DNA of 64,000 nt. Origin: Ignavibacteriales bacterium. Lineage in GTDB: Bacteria > Bacteroidota > Ignavibacteria > Ignavibacteriales > Melioribacteraceae. Both the position numbers and the translations under genes were made by a program. This document shows positions 25,419 through 33,986 of the stretch, piece after piece. Where the stretch lies: contig JACKAA010000001.1 in NCBI GenBank assembly GCA_020635275.1, forward strand, positions 248,001 to 312,000, in the 5' to 3' direction. How positions within the stretch are numbered: position 1 is the first letter of the stretch; every line of letters begins with the position of its first letter. The notes under the pieces are model-generated. The model was not told the DNA's origin. It saw nothing but the letters and a program-made list of their open reading frames with translations, and ran no database searches.

Positions 25419-26903
25419 TTAATTATGATTTGATGACACCAGTTTTTCAAAAGTTGTTTCAACAATATCCGGTGATGCATCCAAACTAAGGAAAGTATGT
25501 ACGTTTAGATTATTGTAATTATTTTTTTCTTTCTCGGTAATGTCATTACCTAAAACAACAACAGAAACTTTATTATGAACATCTTTTTTTCTTAAAGATG
25601 AAACCAATTGGAGACCATTCATAAGTGGCATTTTATGGTAAGTAACTAATATTGAAGGAGTTTTCTCAATTATAGTATTTAGTGCTTCAAAACTATTTTT
25701 ACAGAATTTAACTTTGAAGTTATTGAATTTTTCATCAATAATATCTGTATAAACTTTTTGTAAATCTTTATGTTCTTCTAAAATTAAAATTGTATCTTCT
25801 GATTTTGGAATAGTAAAATGGAATTCACTTCCTTTATTTAATTCCGAATAAAACCAAATTTTACCACCATGTTTTTCAACAATTTCTTTTACCAAAGTTA
25901 ACCCAAAACCGCTTCCTTTTTCTCCGGCAGTTCCCACTTTAGAATATTTTGCATCAATTTTAAATAATTTATCTTGATGTTTTTCATCAATTCCAACACC
26001 TTCATCAGCAACTATTATTTCAACCATATCATTTTTATATAAATCAATATTTACAGAAATCGACTTACCTGAAGGCGTAAACTTAACGGCATTACTTAAT
26101 AAATTAGTTATTACTTGATTAATCAATCTTTCATCTGCAACGACAAAAGTGCCGTGCTCGCCATTAACTTTTATTTTTATATCTTTTCTTATTACTGATC
26201 CGGTTAAAACTGAAACACAATTATCAATAACATCTCTTACATCTATTCTCTGCGGATTAAATTTCATTGTTCCGGTTTGCAGTCTTGTCCAATCCAGCAA
26301 ATGATTCACCATTTCTAATTGAATTTTTGAAGCATCGTAAATGTACTGCAAGTACTCTTTTCTCTCATCTTCAGAAAGTCCAGGTTCATTTATTAAAATT
26401 TCTGAAAAACCTAATAAGCTGCTGAAAGGAGCTCTTAAATCATGGGAAATAATTGATATTAGTTTATCTTTAGAATTGTTAAGATTTGTTTTAGAATTAA
26501 TTACTTCATTCAATTCGACTTCATGTTTTTTGAAATCCGAAATATTAAATAAAACACTTATAAATTTATCATCGTTTAAAGAATTTGATAGCCTTATAAT
26601 TTCTCTAAACCAAACACTTTTACCGCTTTTTGCTATAATTTCAATGTCCTGTTCTTTCTGATTTTTATTGCCGTTAAAGTAAAATCTTTTAATATTATTG
26701 TAAATTTCTTCAGCTTTGTTATCTGAAATAAGTGAATGATGCTTGTAAGGAAGATTTGTTAATTCCGAGCTAGAATAACCTAATAAATCTTCAAAACTAT
26801 TTGAACAATTAAAATTTCCGTCGTAGTTCCATTCTAAAACAAAAAAATTATTTTGATTTGTTAAAAATTCATTAAGTAAGTCTTTATTATATTTTTCGTC
26901 CAT
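25419..26903 (-). CDS. Hybrid sensor histidine kinase with degenerate receiver domain
   Basis: 494 residues, no membrane segment. A PAS domain (about 10-125), dimerisation domain with phospho-His H154 (ISHDLRAPF), ATPase domain (N box TNLLSNAVKFT, G1 ADEGVGID, G2 GSGFGLTLV) and a C-terminal receiver-like domain (370-485). In the receiver the phospho-acceptor Asp is replaced by Tyr422 (TYHKMPLMNG), the switch Thr by Gly (VVVLGND) and the conserved Lys is missing, so it cannot be phosphorylated normally. The kinase core looks intact. Lies 25 bp after the NtrC-type regulator, suggesting one signalling operon. Confidence 0.9.
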   Translation of the reverse strand: MDEKYNKDLLNEFLTNQNNFFVLEWNYDGNFNCSNSFEDLLGYSSSELTNLPYKHHSLISDNKAEEIYNNIKRFYFNGNKNQKEQDIEIIAKSGKSVWFREIIRLSNSLNDDKFISVLFNISDFKKHEVELNEVINSKTNLNNSKDKLISIISHDLRAPFSSLLGFSEILINEPGLSEDERKEYLQYIYDASKIQLEMVNHLLDWTRLQTGTMKFNPQRIDVRDVIDNCVSVLTGSVIRKDIKIKVNGEHGTFVVADERLINQVITNLLSNAVKFTPSGKSISVNIDLYKNDMVEIIVADEGVGIDEKHQDKLFKIDAKYSKVGTAGEKGSGFGLTLVKEIVEKHGGKIWFYSELNKGSEFHFTIPKSEDTILILEEHKDLQKVYTDIIDEKFNNFKVKFCKNSFEALNTIIEKTPSILVTYHKMPLMNGLQLVSSLRKKDVHNKVSVVVLGNDITEKEKNNYNNLNVHTFLSLDASPDIVETTFEKLVSSNHN

Positions 26904-26928
26904 ATCCAGAAATTTTCTATAATTTATT

Positions 26929-28293
26929 TTACTCTTTTATTGGCCTAGTAGGAATTCCCATTAGTTCCATTTTCCTATAAAGTGAAGAAAGACCAATATT
27001 TAAAGCTTTTGCAGCCTCTTCCTTATTATTATCGTATTTTTTTATGATTCTCTTAATATGTTCCTTTTCAAAATTTATTGTTGCCTCTTTTAGTGAATCG
27101 GGCAAGTTATTTAAATTGACAGATGTATTTTCATTATCGGAAAGATCTGTCACTTCTATTAGGTTTCCAGTTGAAAAAATTATTGCTCGCTCAATAATAT
27201 TTTCTAACTCTCTAACTCCGCCTCTCCAATCATAATTAATTAACTTTTTCATCGATTCATTAGAAACGCCAAGAACCGGTTTTCCCATTTCATTGCAATA
27301 TTTACTAACAAAATGATTAACTAAAAGTGGAATATCTTCTCTTCTTTCATTTAACGAAGGAAGTTTAATTTCAACTACATTTAGTCTGTAATACAAATCT
27401 TCTCTAAATTCACCAACTTTTGTTTTTTCATATATATCTTGATTTGTTGCAGCAATAATTCTTACATCCGTTCTTACAGATTTAGTTCCGCCAACGGGCA
27501 TAAATTCTTTGTCTTCTATCGCACGTAAAAGTTTTACTTGTAAATTGAGCGGAAGGTCACCTATTTCGTCAAGAAATAAAGTTCCACCATCTGCAACTTT
27601 AAATAAGCCGTCTTTATCACTTACAGCTCCGGTGAAGGAGCCTTTTCGATGTCCAAATAATTCACTTTCAATTAAGTTCTCAGAAATTGCACCGCAATTA
27701 ATTGGAAGAAATATTTTATCTTTTCTTAGACTGTTGTAATGAATTGCTTTTGCAACTAATTCTTTACCAGTTCCACTTTTACCGGAAATAAAAATATTAC
27801 TGTTTGTTGGTGCAACTTGCGATATAATTCTGAAAACTTTTTTCATTGGCTCGCTTTTACCAATAATATTTTCAAAATCTACATCAGCAGAAATTTTTTG
27901 TCTTAAAAATTTATTTTCATCTGATAATTTTTTAAAATCGAGCAATCTTTTCACCCTTATTAGCAAGTCATCAAATTCAACTGGTTTTAATAAATAATCG
28001 TAAGCTCCATTACGAAGAGCTGCAATTGCTGTTTCGACCGAAGCGTATGCTGTCATTATTATAAAATAAGTATCAGGTGAAATTTTTGAACACTTTTCTA
28101 ATAATTCCATTCCATCTATGCCGGGCATTTTTATATCTGAAATAACTAAATGAAACTCTTGATTTTTAATCAATTCAAAAGCTTCTGAACCATTGGATAC
28201 TGTGGTTGTAATATATCCTTCTTCATTTAAAATAAGCTGTAATGAATCTCTAATTCCCTTTTCATCATCTGCAATTAATATTTTTGTTTCCAT
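26929..28293 (-). CDS. NtrC-type sigma-54-dependent response regulator
   Basis: 454 residues. Receiver (1-120) with intact acidic pocket (IADDEKG), phospho-Asp in VISDIKMPGIDG, Thr in IMTAYA and Lys in LLKPVE; AAA+ domain (about 140-370) with GKSGTGKEL, GSFTGA and LFLDEIGDLP; Fis-type HTH at the end (NNKEEAAKALNIGLSSLYRKM). Ten bp after the PAS histidine kinase, so these form a two-component pair. Target promoters are not identifiable here. Confidence 0.94.
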   Translation of the reverse strand: METKILIADDEKGIRDSLQLILNEEGYITTTVSNGSEAFELIKNQEFHLVISDIKMPGIDGMELLEKCSKISPDTYFIIMTAYASVETAIAALRNGAYDYLLKPVEFDDLLIRVKRLLDFKKLSDENKFLRQKISADVDFENIIGKSEPMKKVFRIISQVAPTNSNIFISGKSGTGKELVAKAIHYNSLRKDKIFLPINCGAISENLIESELFGHRKGSFTGAVSDKDGLFKVADGGTLFLDEIGDLPLNLQVKLLRAIEDKEFMPVGGTKSVRTDVRIIAATNQDIYEKTKVGEFREDLYYRLNVVEIKLPSLNERREDIPLLVNHFVSKYCNEMGKPVLGVSNESMKKLINYDWRGGVRELENIIERAIIFSTGNLIEVTDLSDNENTSVNLNNLPDSLKEATINFEKEHIKRIIKKYDNNKEEAAKALNIGLSSLYRKMELMGIPTRPIKE

Positions 28294-28303
28294 TTTAAAA
28301 TCC

Positions 28304-29368
28304 TTATAATTCCAGTTTTATTGGAAGTTGAATATTAAATTCACTTCCTTCATTTACTGTACTTTTAACTTTAATTTCACCATTAAATTTTTTTATAATT
28401 CCGTAACTAACCGAAAGTCCTAGTCCAGTTCCTTTACCAACTTGCTTTGTTGTAAAAAAGGGATCAAATATTTTTTCAAGAATTTCATTTTCAATTCCAA
28501 TTCCGTTATCACTTATATCAATGTATATATTTTTTTCATCAAACTGTGATTTTACTTTTATTGTTCCCTCACCTTGAATTGCATCTAAAGAGTTTATGAG
28601 GATATTAATAAAAACTTGTAGAAGTTGATCAGGTACAATTTCAATCATTGGTAATTTTTCATTCAGGTTAGTTTTAAATTCTACCTTCTTTACACGTTTA
28701 TCATATTTTACAATTCCGACTGCAGTTTTAACTACTTCATTAATCTGTGTTAATAAAGAATCATGACTTGGCGGTCTTGAAAGATCGACAAGCTCTCTTA
28801 CAATTTTTGAAATTCTGTTAATGTTATCTTTAACATTTATCAATTGATCACTCATAAATTGATCTTTTGATTTACGCTGAAGAATTTGTACTATTGAAGA
28901 AATTGAGGCTAAGGGATTTCCTATTTCATGTGCAACACCAGCTGCTAACTGACCAATTACAGCTAGCTTTTCAGATTGATCAACTTGCTGCTGTAATTTT
29001 CTAACCTCGGTAACATCTGTAATTACAATTGTTCTGCCAAGATACTCATTGTTTTCACCTGGCAATTTTGCTACGTTAAGCTGTACTGGTAAAACTCTGT
29101 TATCTTTTGTTTTTCTTTCGGTCTCAATTAACTTTGCAAATCCTTTTGACCTAACTTCATTAATAATTTCTTGCAATTCAATACGATATTTATCACCTTC
29201 CGGCAACAGAGCTGTGGATTTTTTACCAATTATTTCAGCTTGAGAAAATCCAAATAATTTTTCTGCACCATTATTCCATGCAACAAATTTTTCATCTTCA
29301 TCAACAACCATAATTGCCGAATCAAGATATTGAAAAATATTTTGTAGATATGAAGGTGTTAATCGCAA
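28304..29368 (-). CDS. Soluble PAS-domain sensor histidine kinase (NtrB-like)
   Basis: 354 residues, no membrane segment. A PAS domain at 7-125 (VVDEDEKFVAWNNGAEKLFG) and HisKA with H147 in AAGVAHEIGNPLASI, of the NtrB type; ATPase domain with FINILINSLDAI, DNGIGIENE and GTGLGLSVSYG. First gene of the operon with the NtrC-type regulator and the hybrid kinase. Being cytosolic, it should sense an internal signal. The 216-bp region before it holds two inverted repeats. Confidence 0.93.
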   Translation of the reverse strand: MRLTPSYLQNIFQYLDSAIMVVDEDEKFVAWNNGAEKLFGFSQAEIIGKKSTALLPEGDKYRIELQEIINEVRSKGFAKLIETERKTKDNRVLPVQLNVAKLPGENNEYLGRTIVITDVTEVRKLQQQVDQSEKLAVIGQLAAGVAHEIGNPLASISSIVQILQRKSKDQFMSDQLINVKDNINRISKIVRELVDLSRPPSHDSLLTQINEVVKTAVGIVKYDKRVKKVEFKTNLNEKLPMIEIVPDQLLQVFINILINSLDAIQGEGTIKVKSQFDEKNIYIDISDNGIGIENEILEKIFDPFFTTKQVGKGTGLGLSVSYGIIKKFNGEIKVKSTVNEGSEFNIQLPIKLEL

Positions 29369-29482
29369 TTTTTACTCTATTAATAACTGAGAAAACTAAT
29401 CTTTGGTGTTTTATTTTAAACAAAAAATTTAAATTGTAAATATCGTTAAATTTGGATCAAATTTCATTTGTTAATAATTAAT

Positions 29483-29510
29483 CATAATTGTGTTAAAAAA
29501 CACAATTATG
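29483..29510. promoter_or_regulatory. Perfect 12-bp inverted repeat in a divergent intergenic region
   Basis: CATAATTGTGTT and AACACAATTATG pair perfectly around four A. The region lies between the starts of two divergent genes, so it is not a terminator for either; there is no T-run after it. A dimeric-regulator operator or 5' leader hairpin are the likely choices. A second inverted repeat follows at 29524-29542. Confidence 0.5.
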
Positions 29511-29523
29511 TAATAAAAAAAAT

Positions 29524-29542
29524 GTTAAATACTTTATTTAAC
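29524..29542. promoter_or_regulatory. Second inverted repeat upstream of the T9SS gene
   Basis: GTTAAAT and ATTTAAC are separated by five bases. It sits 43 bp before the ATG of the plus-strand T9SS gene, close to where its promoter should be. The sequence is AT-only apart from its ends, so chance is a real possibility. Confidence 0.3.
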
Positions 29543-29584
29543 TTGTCAAATAAATTTTAAGAATAATGAAAGTTAGTTTGAAAT

Positions 29585-31303
29585 ATGTTTTTAAGAAATA
29601 ATTTTATAGTAATATTCCAAATTTTAGTTCTGTCAGCATTATTATTTAATAATGTACATCCACAATTGCTAAGACATGATGATTTTACTATTAAAAATGA
29701 TTATTGGTATTGGCGTTCTGATGGAAATCAATCGATTCCAAAAGTGGAAGACGGATTATTACATTTACAACTAAATAATGCCGTGGACAGTTTTTACTGC
29801 AATACAGAAATTTATGATCCTGTGGTTTTATATTTACCGGGAACACAAGCTAAAATAAGATTGAAAGCTTCTAAAATTCATCATGGATCGCGCGGTTGGG
29901 GATTTTGGGATGGTCACCTTGATATATTCTCACTAATATATGATTATGATGTTGCCTGGATAATGCAGCAATCAAGTTCTAAATCTGAAGAAGCATACAA
30001 TTGGTTTTTATTTGGCTCAGATGGTGACACGTTAACGAACCGGCAGACATATAACTTACAAAACAACATAGATGAAACTGAATGGCACACATATAATATC
30101 ATTTGGGATATTAATTCTGTGTCGCTTTTTATTGATGATAAATTTATATATAAAACAGCTAAAAATTTACCAAACGAAGAAATGCGATTAGATATTTGGA
30201 TTGATAATCGTGTTATCAATCTTTTTACTCCAACCGATCTTTTTAACAATAATGTTAATAATTCTGAAATGTACGTTGATTTTGTTGAAATTTCCGGGAT
30301 TAATGGTCCTGCCATAGAAAGACAATTAAGTAAAAATATTTTACTTTGGGAAAGTCCAAATACATTTGCCAGCGGCAATACAAATGAGCTTTGGAAAAAA
30401 TATGAATTTAATTCAGAATCAAGTGGAAATGTTCTTATATTTTTGACGGGATCTGCAGAAAAATATGTTAATAGTAGTTCTGATGATGATGATCTAAAAT
30501 TTATATTTAATAGCAATGATTATGGTTGGGATACTCAAAATTCATTGAATGGAAATATACAAAACGGTAAGGGTAAGTCAATTATAATTTCTGAAAATAT
30601 TGTTTCAGGTAATCAAACATTAGAAATATTCTCAGATGTTACTCCATTTTTAAGAGACATTATTGTTGTTCATTCAAGTGATGGTTCACTAATTTATTCA
30701 AAGCATTATAATGAAACTGCTGCTGAGGAAGATGGCATATGGAAAACAATTACTTTTGATACTGAAAATGAAAACGATATTATTATTATTGTTTCAGGTA
30801 CTGCTTATGAAAATGATGGAATAAGTCTTGCACTTGATAATAATGACTATGGCTGGGAAGGAATAAATTCTTTTGAAGGTTCGGTTTTGGAAGGAACACC
30901 TCATACTGTAGTTATAAACACCCAAATATCAGCTGGTTCACATAAACTTGAGCTTTTTAAAAAAGGTAATCCAGAGCTTTATTCAATAGCAATTTATGGT
31001 GCATCAAATATTACTGGAGTAAATAGAATTGAAAATGCTGATAAGAATTTTATCATAAAAATTAATCCAAATCCATTTAATAATTCTGCAAATATTAGTT
31101 ATACAACATTTAGATCTTCAGTTAATAAGATTTCTATTTATAATATTCTTGGACAAAAAATAGCAACACTGATTGATGAATTTCAACCAGTAGGCACTTA
31201 TAATTTATTTTGGGATGCAAAATCCCAAACATCAGGATTATATTTTTGTGTTATTGAATCTGATTATTTCCAAAAAGTTGAAAAACTACTGTTGTTAAAA
31301 TAG
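29585..31303 (+). CDS. T9SS-secreted protein with lectin-like domain and two duplicated modules
   Basis: 572 residues: signal peptide (about 1-26); a concanavalin-like/GH16-like region (about 30-240, with WYWRSDGNQS, RGWGFWDG, TEWHTYNIIWD and DFVEISG); two modules of about 100 residues (roughly 252-365 and 375-475) that share an NDYGW motif and a following loop (NSNDYGWDTQNS and NNDYGWEGINS); and a C-terminal sorting domain from about 490 (INPNPFN, IYNILGQKIATL, KVEKLLLLK). GH16-type catalytic ExDxxE was not seen, so carbohydrate binding is more likely than hydrolysis. Sixteen bp before a GT2 gene. Confidence 0.85.
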   Translation: MFLRNNFIVIFQILVLSALLFNNVHPQLLRHDDFTIKNDYWYWRSDGNQSIPKVEDGLLHLQLNNAVDSFYCNTEIYDPVVLYLPGTQAKIRLKASKIHHGSRGWGFWDGHLDIFSLIYDYDVAWIMQQSSSKSEEAYNWFLFGSDGDTLTNRQTYNLQNNIDETEWHTYNIIWDINSVSLFIDDKFIYKTAKNLPNEEMRLDIWIDNRVINLFTPTDLFNNNVNNSEMYVDFVEISGINGPAIERQLSKNILLWESPNTFASGNTNELWKKYEFNSESSGNVLIFLTGSAEKYVNSSSDDDDLKFIFNSNDYGWDTQNSLNGNIQNGKGKSIIISENIVSGNQTLEIFSDVTPFLRDIIVVHSSDGSLIYSKHYNETAAEEDGIWKTITFDTENENDIIIIVSGTAYENDGISLALDNNDYGWEGINSFEGSVLEGTPHTVVINTQISAGSHKLELFKKGNPELYSIAIYGASNITGVNRIENADKNFIIKINPNPFNNSANISYTTFRSSVNKISIYNILGQKIATLIDEFQPVGTYNLFWDAKSQTSGLYFCVIESDYFQKVEKLLLLK

Positions 31304-31318
31304 AAATCCGGAATAACA

Positions 31319-32452
31319 TTGATTATCATATTATTAATAATTTTTACAGCAATATTGCTTAATTACTTAACATTCTTGGTTGGAATTTCGAAGGGAATAA
31401 AAAATGTAAGTAAGCAAGTTGTTGATAAATCTGAGAAAGAATTTATTTCAGTAATTATACCGTTTAGAAACGAAGAGTCAAATATTCTTGCTTGTTTGAA
31501 AAGCATTACCTCTCAAGATTATCCAATAAATAATTATGAAGTTATATACATTGATGATAATTCAGAGGATAATTCTCTTGAACTTCTTGAAATGCATTCC
31601 AAACCAGATAATATTAAATTGTTAAGATCTGAGTTTGATTTAGCTGACCGAGCTCACAAAAAGAAAGCTTTAAAATTTGCGATTGAAAATTCAAAAGGTG
31701 ATATTATAATTACTACCGATGCTGATTGTATACATGGAAAAAGTTGGTTGAAAATAATGTCAGAACAGTTTGATGAAAACACAGCTTTTGTATCAGGCCC
31801 GGTTGAGTTTACAAGTGATGGAAGTTTATTCAGTGAACTTCAAAAGATTGAGTTTTCAAGTTTAATAATTGTTGGAGCCGGACTAATTGGAATTAATAAT
31901 CCAATAATTTGCAACGCAGCAAATTTGGGATTTAGGAAAAGCGTGTTCAATGAAGTGGGCGGTTATGAAGATAATCTTAATTTAAGTTCTGGTGATGATG
32001 AATTTTTAATGCAGAAAATTTTCAGATTAACAGACTATAAAATTAAGTTTTGTTTAAATAGTGATGCCATTTCACATACCAATCCAAATAAAACTCTAAA
32101 TGAATTTTACCAGCAGAGAAAGAGATGGGCAAGTAAAGGGTTTCACTATGTTGATAATAATATTGTTTTTAAACTAATTCTTATTTTTCTATTCTATTTG
32201 AGTATTCCAATTCAATTATTACTTGGAATCTTTTTCGATTCAGTTTTCTTAATATTATTTATTATTAACTTATTATTAAAAATCGGTTTTGAATTTAAAA
32301 TTGTTCAAATTGATTCTCAAAGATTATTTAGAAAAGCAAAGAATTTTCACTTCCTCCTAGCAGAGTTCTTACATATTCCTTACATAATTATTTCAGGTAT
32401 TTCCGGCATTTTTGGAAATTACAAATGGAAAGGCAGAGAAATAAAACGTTAG
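31319..32452 (+). CDS. Membrane glycosyltransferase family 2
   Basis: 377 residues. N-terminal membrane helix, GT-A catalytic domain with SVIIPFRNEESN, IDDNSEDNS, TTDADC, SGDDEFL and QQRKRWASKG, and two or three C-terminal helices. Start is TTG with only a weak ribosome site; the hydrophobic N terminus begins immediately. Donor and acceptor are unknown. Placed 16 bp after a T9SS protein gene and convergent (16 bp) with the prenyl-reductase-like gene. Confidence 0.88.
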   Translation: MIIILLIIFTAILLNYLTFLVGISKGIKNVSKQVVDKSEKEFISVIIPFRNEESNILACLKSITSQDYPINNYEVIYIDDNSEDNSLELLEMHSKPDNIKLLRSEFDLADRAHKKKALKFAIENSKGDIIITTDADCIHGKSWLKIMSEQFDENTAFVSGPVEFTSDGSLFSELQKIEFSSLIIVGAGLIGINNPIICNAANLGFRKSVFNEVGGYEDNLNLSSGDDEFLMQKIFRLTDYKIKFCLNSDAISHTNPNKTLNEFYQQRKRWASKGFHYVDNNIVFKLILIFLFYLSIPIQLLLGIFFDSVFLILFIINLLLKIGFEFKIVQIDSQRLFRKAKNFHFLLAEFLHIPYIIISGISGIFGNYKWKGREIKR

Positions 32453-32468
32453 TAAAATAATTTCAAAT

Positions 32469-33632
32469 CTAGAAAAATGTTTTGGCTACATCCAATAATA
32501 ACGATGGTTTATTTACTACTGCTGTTTTAGCAATTTGTCCCAAAGTTATTTTATTTTTAGGAATTTTCTTAAGATCATGAGCAATGTTGTTATATTTCTC
32601 ATCAGTTAGATTATAAATACCGTTTTTTATTCTATTGAACATTTCATGTCGCTTACCTAATCTATCATGCCATTTTTTTTCATAAGTAAAAATTGAATCA
32701 AGAGCATCATTTATAATAGCTTCACCAGCAACTTTTCCTGCAATACTTCCGCCAATCATTCCACTTATAATTCCACCGCCGGAAAGTGGATTAATTTGAC
32801 GAGCGGCGTCGCCGACGAGCATAATTCCGGGTGCAACAATTTTCTCTAAAGTTGGTGTAAATGGAATTCCGCCAGCAACTTGAGACAATAATGATGCGTT
32901 AGGATAATGAGTTTCCATAAATTCATTCAAGTAAGATAAAGCTGATCTTTTTTTTCCAATATCACCAGTAATTGCAAGTCCAATATTGGCTAATCCATTT
33001 CCTTTTGGAAAAACCCATAAATATCCTTGTGGTGCATAAATGTTTCCCCAATAAAAATAACAAGTATTTTGATCTACATTAATATTTGAGGCAGTAATTT
33101 GAATTCCACTTTCCATTGCTCTAAAATCGGAATGAGTTTTTAATCCAGCCCATCTTCCAACCCTTGATTCAACACCATCTGCAGCAATAACAATTTTAGA
33201 TTTTACTTCTTTTTGTTCACCTCTATATTCAAATTTAACACCCGCAGTCTTGCCGTTCTCGGATATTATTCCATTTACATAAGCTCTTGTTAAAATATCA
33301 GTTCCAACTTTGGCAGCAATATTTGCTAATTCATAATCAAAAATCTTTCTTTCAAGAATACAGCCTTTACCTTCAAATTCAACTTCAATTTTTGTTTTAT
33401 CCGGAGAAATAAAACTAAACTTTGTTATTTCAGTTGCAATCCATTTTGGATCAGGTTCAATAAATTCTTTTAATCCGGCCATGCTAACAGCTTCACCGCA
33501 TCTAACCGGATAACCAACATCTCTGTCTTTTTCCAACATCAACACAGAAACGCCCTGTTCGGCAGCGAATTTTGCCGCCAATGATCCTGCGGGTCCGGCA
33601 CCGACTACTATTATATCATATTCTGTTTTCAT
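32469..33632 (-). CDS. Geranylgeranyl reductase-family FAD oxidoreductase
   Basis: 387 residues. FAD motifs: VVGAGPAGSLAAKFAAE at the N terminus, PVRCGEAVSMAGL, and the GD motif IMLVGDAARQINPLSGGGI. The RCGE(A/G) and PLSGGGI forms are typical of geranylgeranyl reductases, which saturate isoprenoid chains of lipids or quinones. It overlaps by 17 bp a small ferredoxin gene that begins upstream, a pairing known from archaeal geranylgeranyl reductases that use ferredoxin as electron donor. Possible substrates are menaquinone side chains or other polyprenyl compounds. Substrate assignment is inference. Confidence 0.87.
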   Translation of the reverse strand: MKTEYDIIVVGAGPAGSLAAKFAAEQGVSVLMLEKDRDVGYPVRCGEAVSMAGLKEFIEPDPKWIATEITKFSFISPDKTKIEVEFEGKGCILERKIFDYELANIAAKVGTDILTRAYVNGIISENGKTAGVKFEYRGEQKEVKSKIVIAADGVESRVGRWAGLKTHSDFRAMESGIQITASNINVDQNTCYFYWGNIYAPQGYLWVFPKGNGLANIGLAITGDIGKKRSALSYLNEFMETHYPNASLLSQVAGGIPFTPTLEKIVAPGIMLVGDAARQINPLSGGGIISGMIGGSIAGKVAGEAIINDALDSIFTYEKKWHDRLGKRHEMFNRIKNGIYNLTDEKYNNIAHDLKKIPKNKITLGQIAKTAVVNKPSLLLDVAKTFF

Positions 33633-33828
33633 TATTCGCCTTAGCCAGATTTTTATTAAACTTTAAAACTTCAATGGGACATGACCAAACACATTTTACG
33701 CAATTGGTGCATAGTTCTTCTATTATTGTTATCTCTGCTTCTTTTAATTCAATTGCATCTTCTGGACAAACACCTACACAGCATCCGCAAAAATCACATT
33801 TGTCAGGTAATATTTCAATTAGTAACAA
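33616..33828 (-). CDS. Small 2x[4Fe-4S] ferredoxin
   Basis: 70 residues with two complete cluster motifs: CDFCGCCVGVCP and CTNCVKCVWSCP. The start is TTG with AAAGGA seven bases upstream; no ATG is available before the first cysteine. It overlaps the geranylgeranyl reductase-like gene by 17 bp, so the two are translationally coupled and the ferredoxin probably feeds electrons to that flavoenzyme. Confidence 0.92.
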   Translation of the reverse strand: MLLIEILPDKCDFCGCCVGVCPEDAIELKEAEITIIEELCTNCVKCVWSCPIEVLKFNKNLAKANNENRI

Positions 33829-33945
33829 TTAGTATTCCTTTCAGTAAAATACGTTGTTATTAAATAATTATGAATTAATAATAATAATTAAGACTTAAAA
33901 TCCAAAACAATATGTCGATAATCTATTATAAAAGAGGACATTAGC

Positions 33946-33975
33946 TAAAATATTATTTTATATAGTAAAATATTA
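33946..33975. repeat. Pair of 10-bp direct repeats upstream of the PAS-GAF kinase
   Basis: TAAAATATTA occurs at 33946-33955 and 33966-33975, a spacing of 20 bp (about two helical turns), just before the start at 33987. Such spacing would suit cooperative binding of a regulator, but the AT-only sequence makes chance likely. Confidence 0.25.
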
Positions 33976-33986
33976 CTGAGACCTCA

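Noticed and set aside
29944..30516. 190-codon open frame on the minus strand inside the lectin-like T9SS gene
   Set aside because: It is antisense to a gene with clear signal peptide and sorting domain, has no ribosome site and no recognisable protein features.
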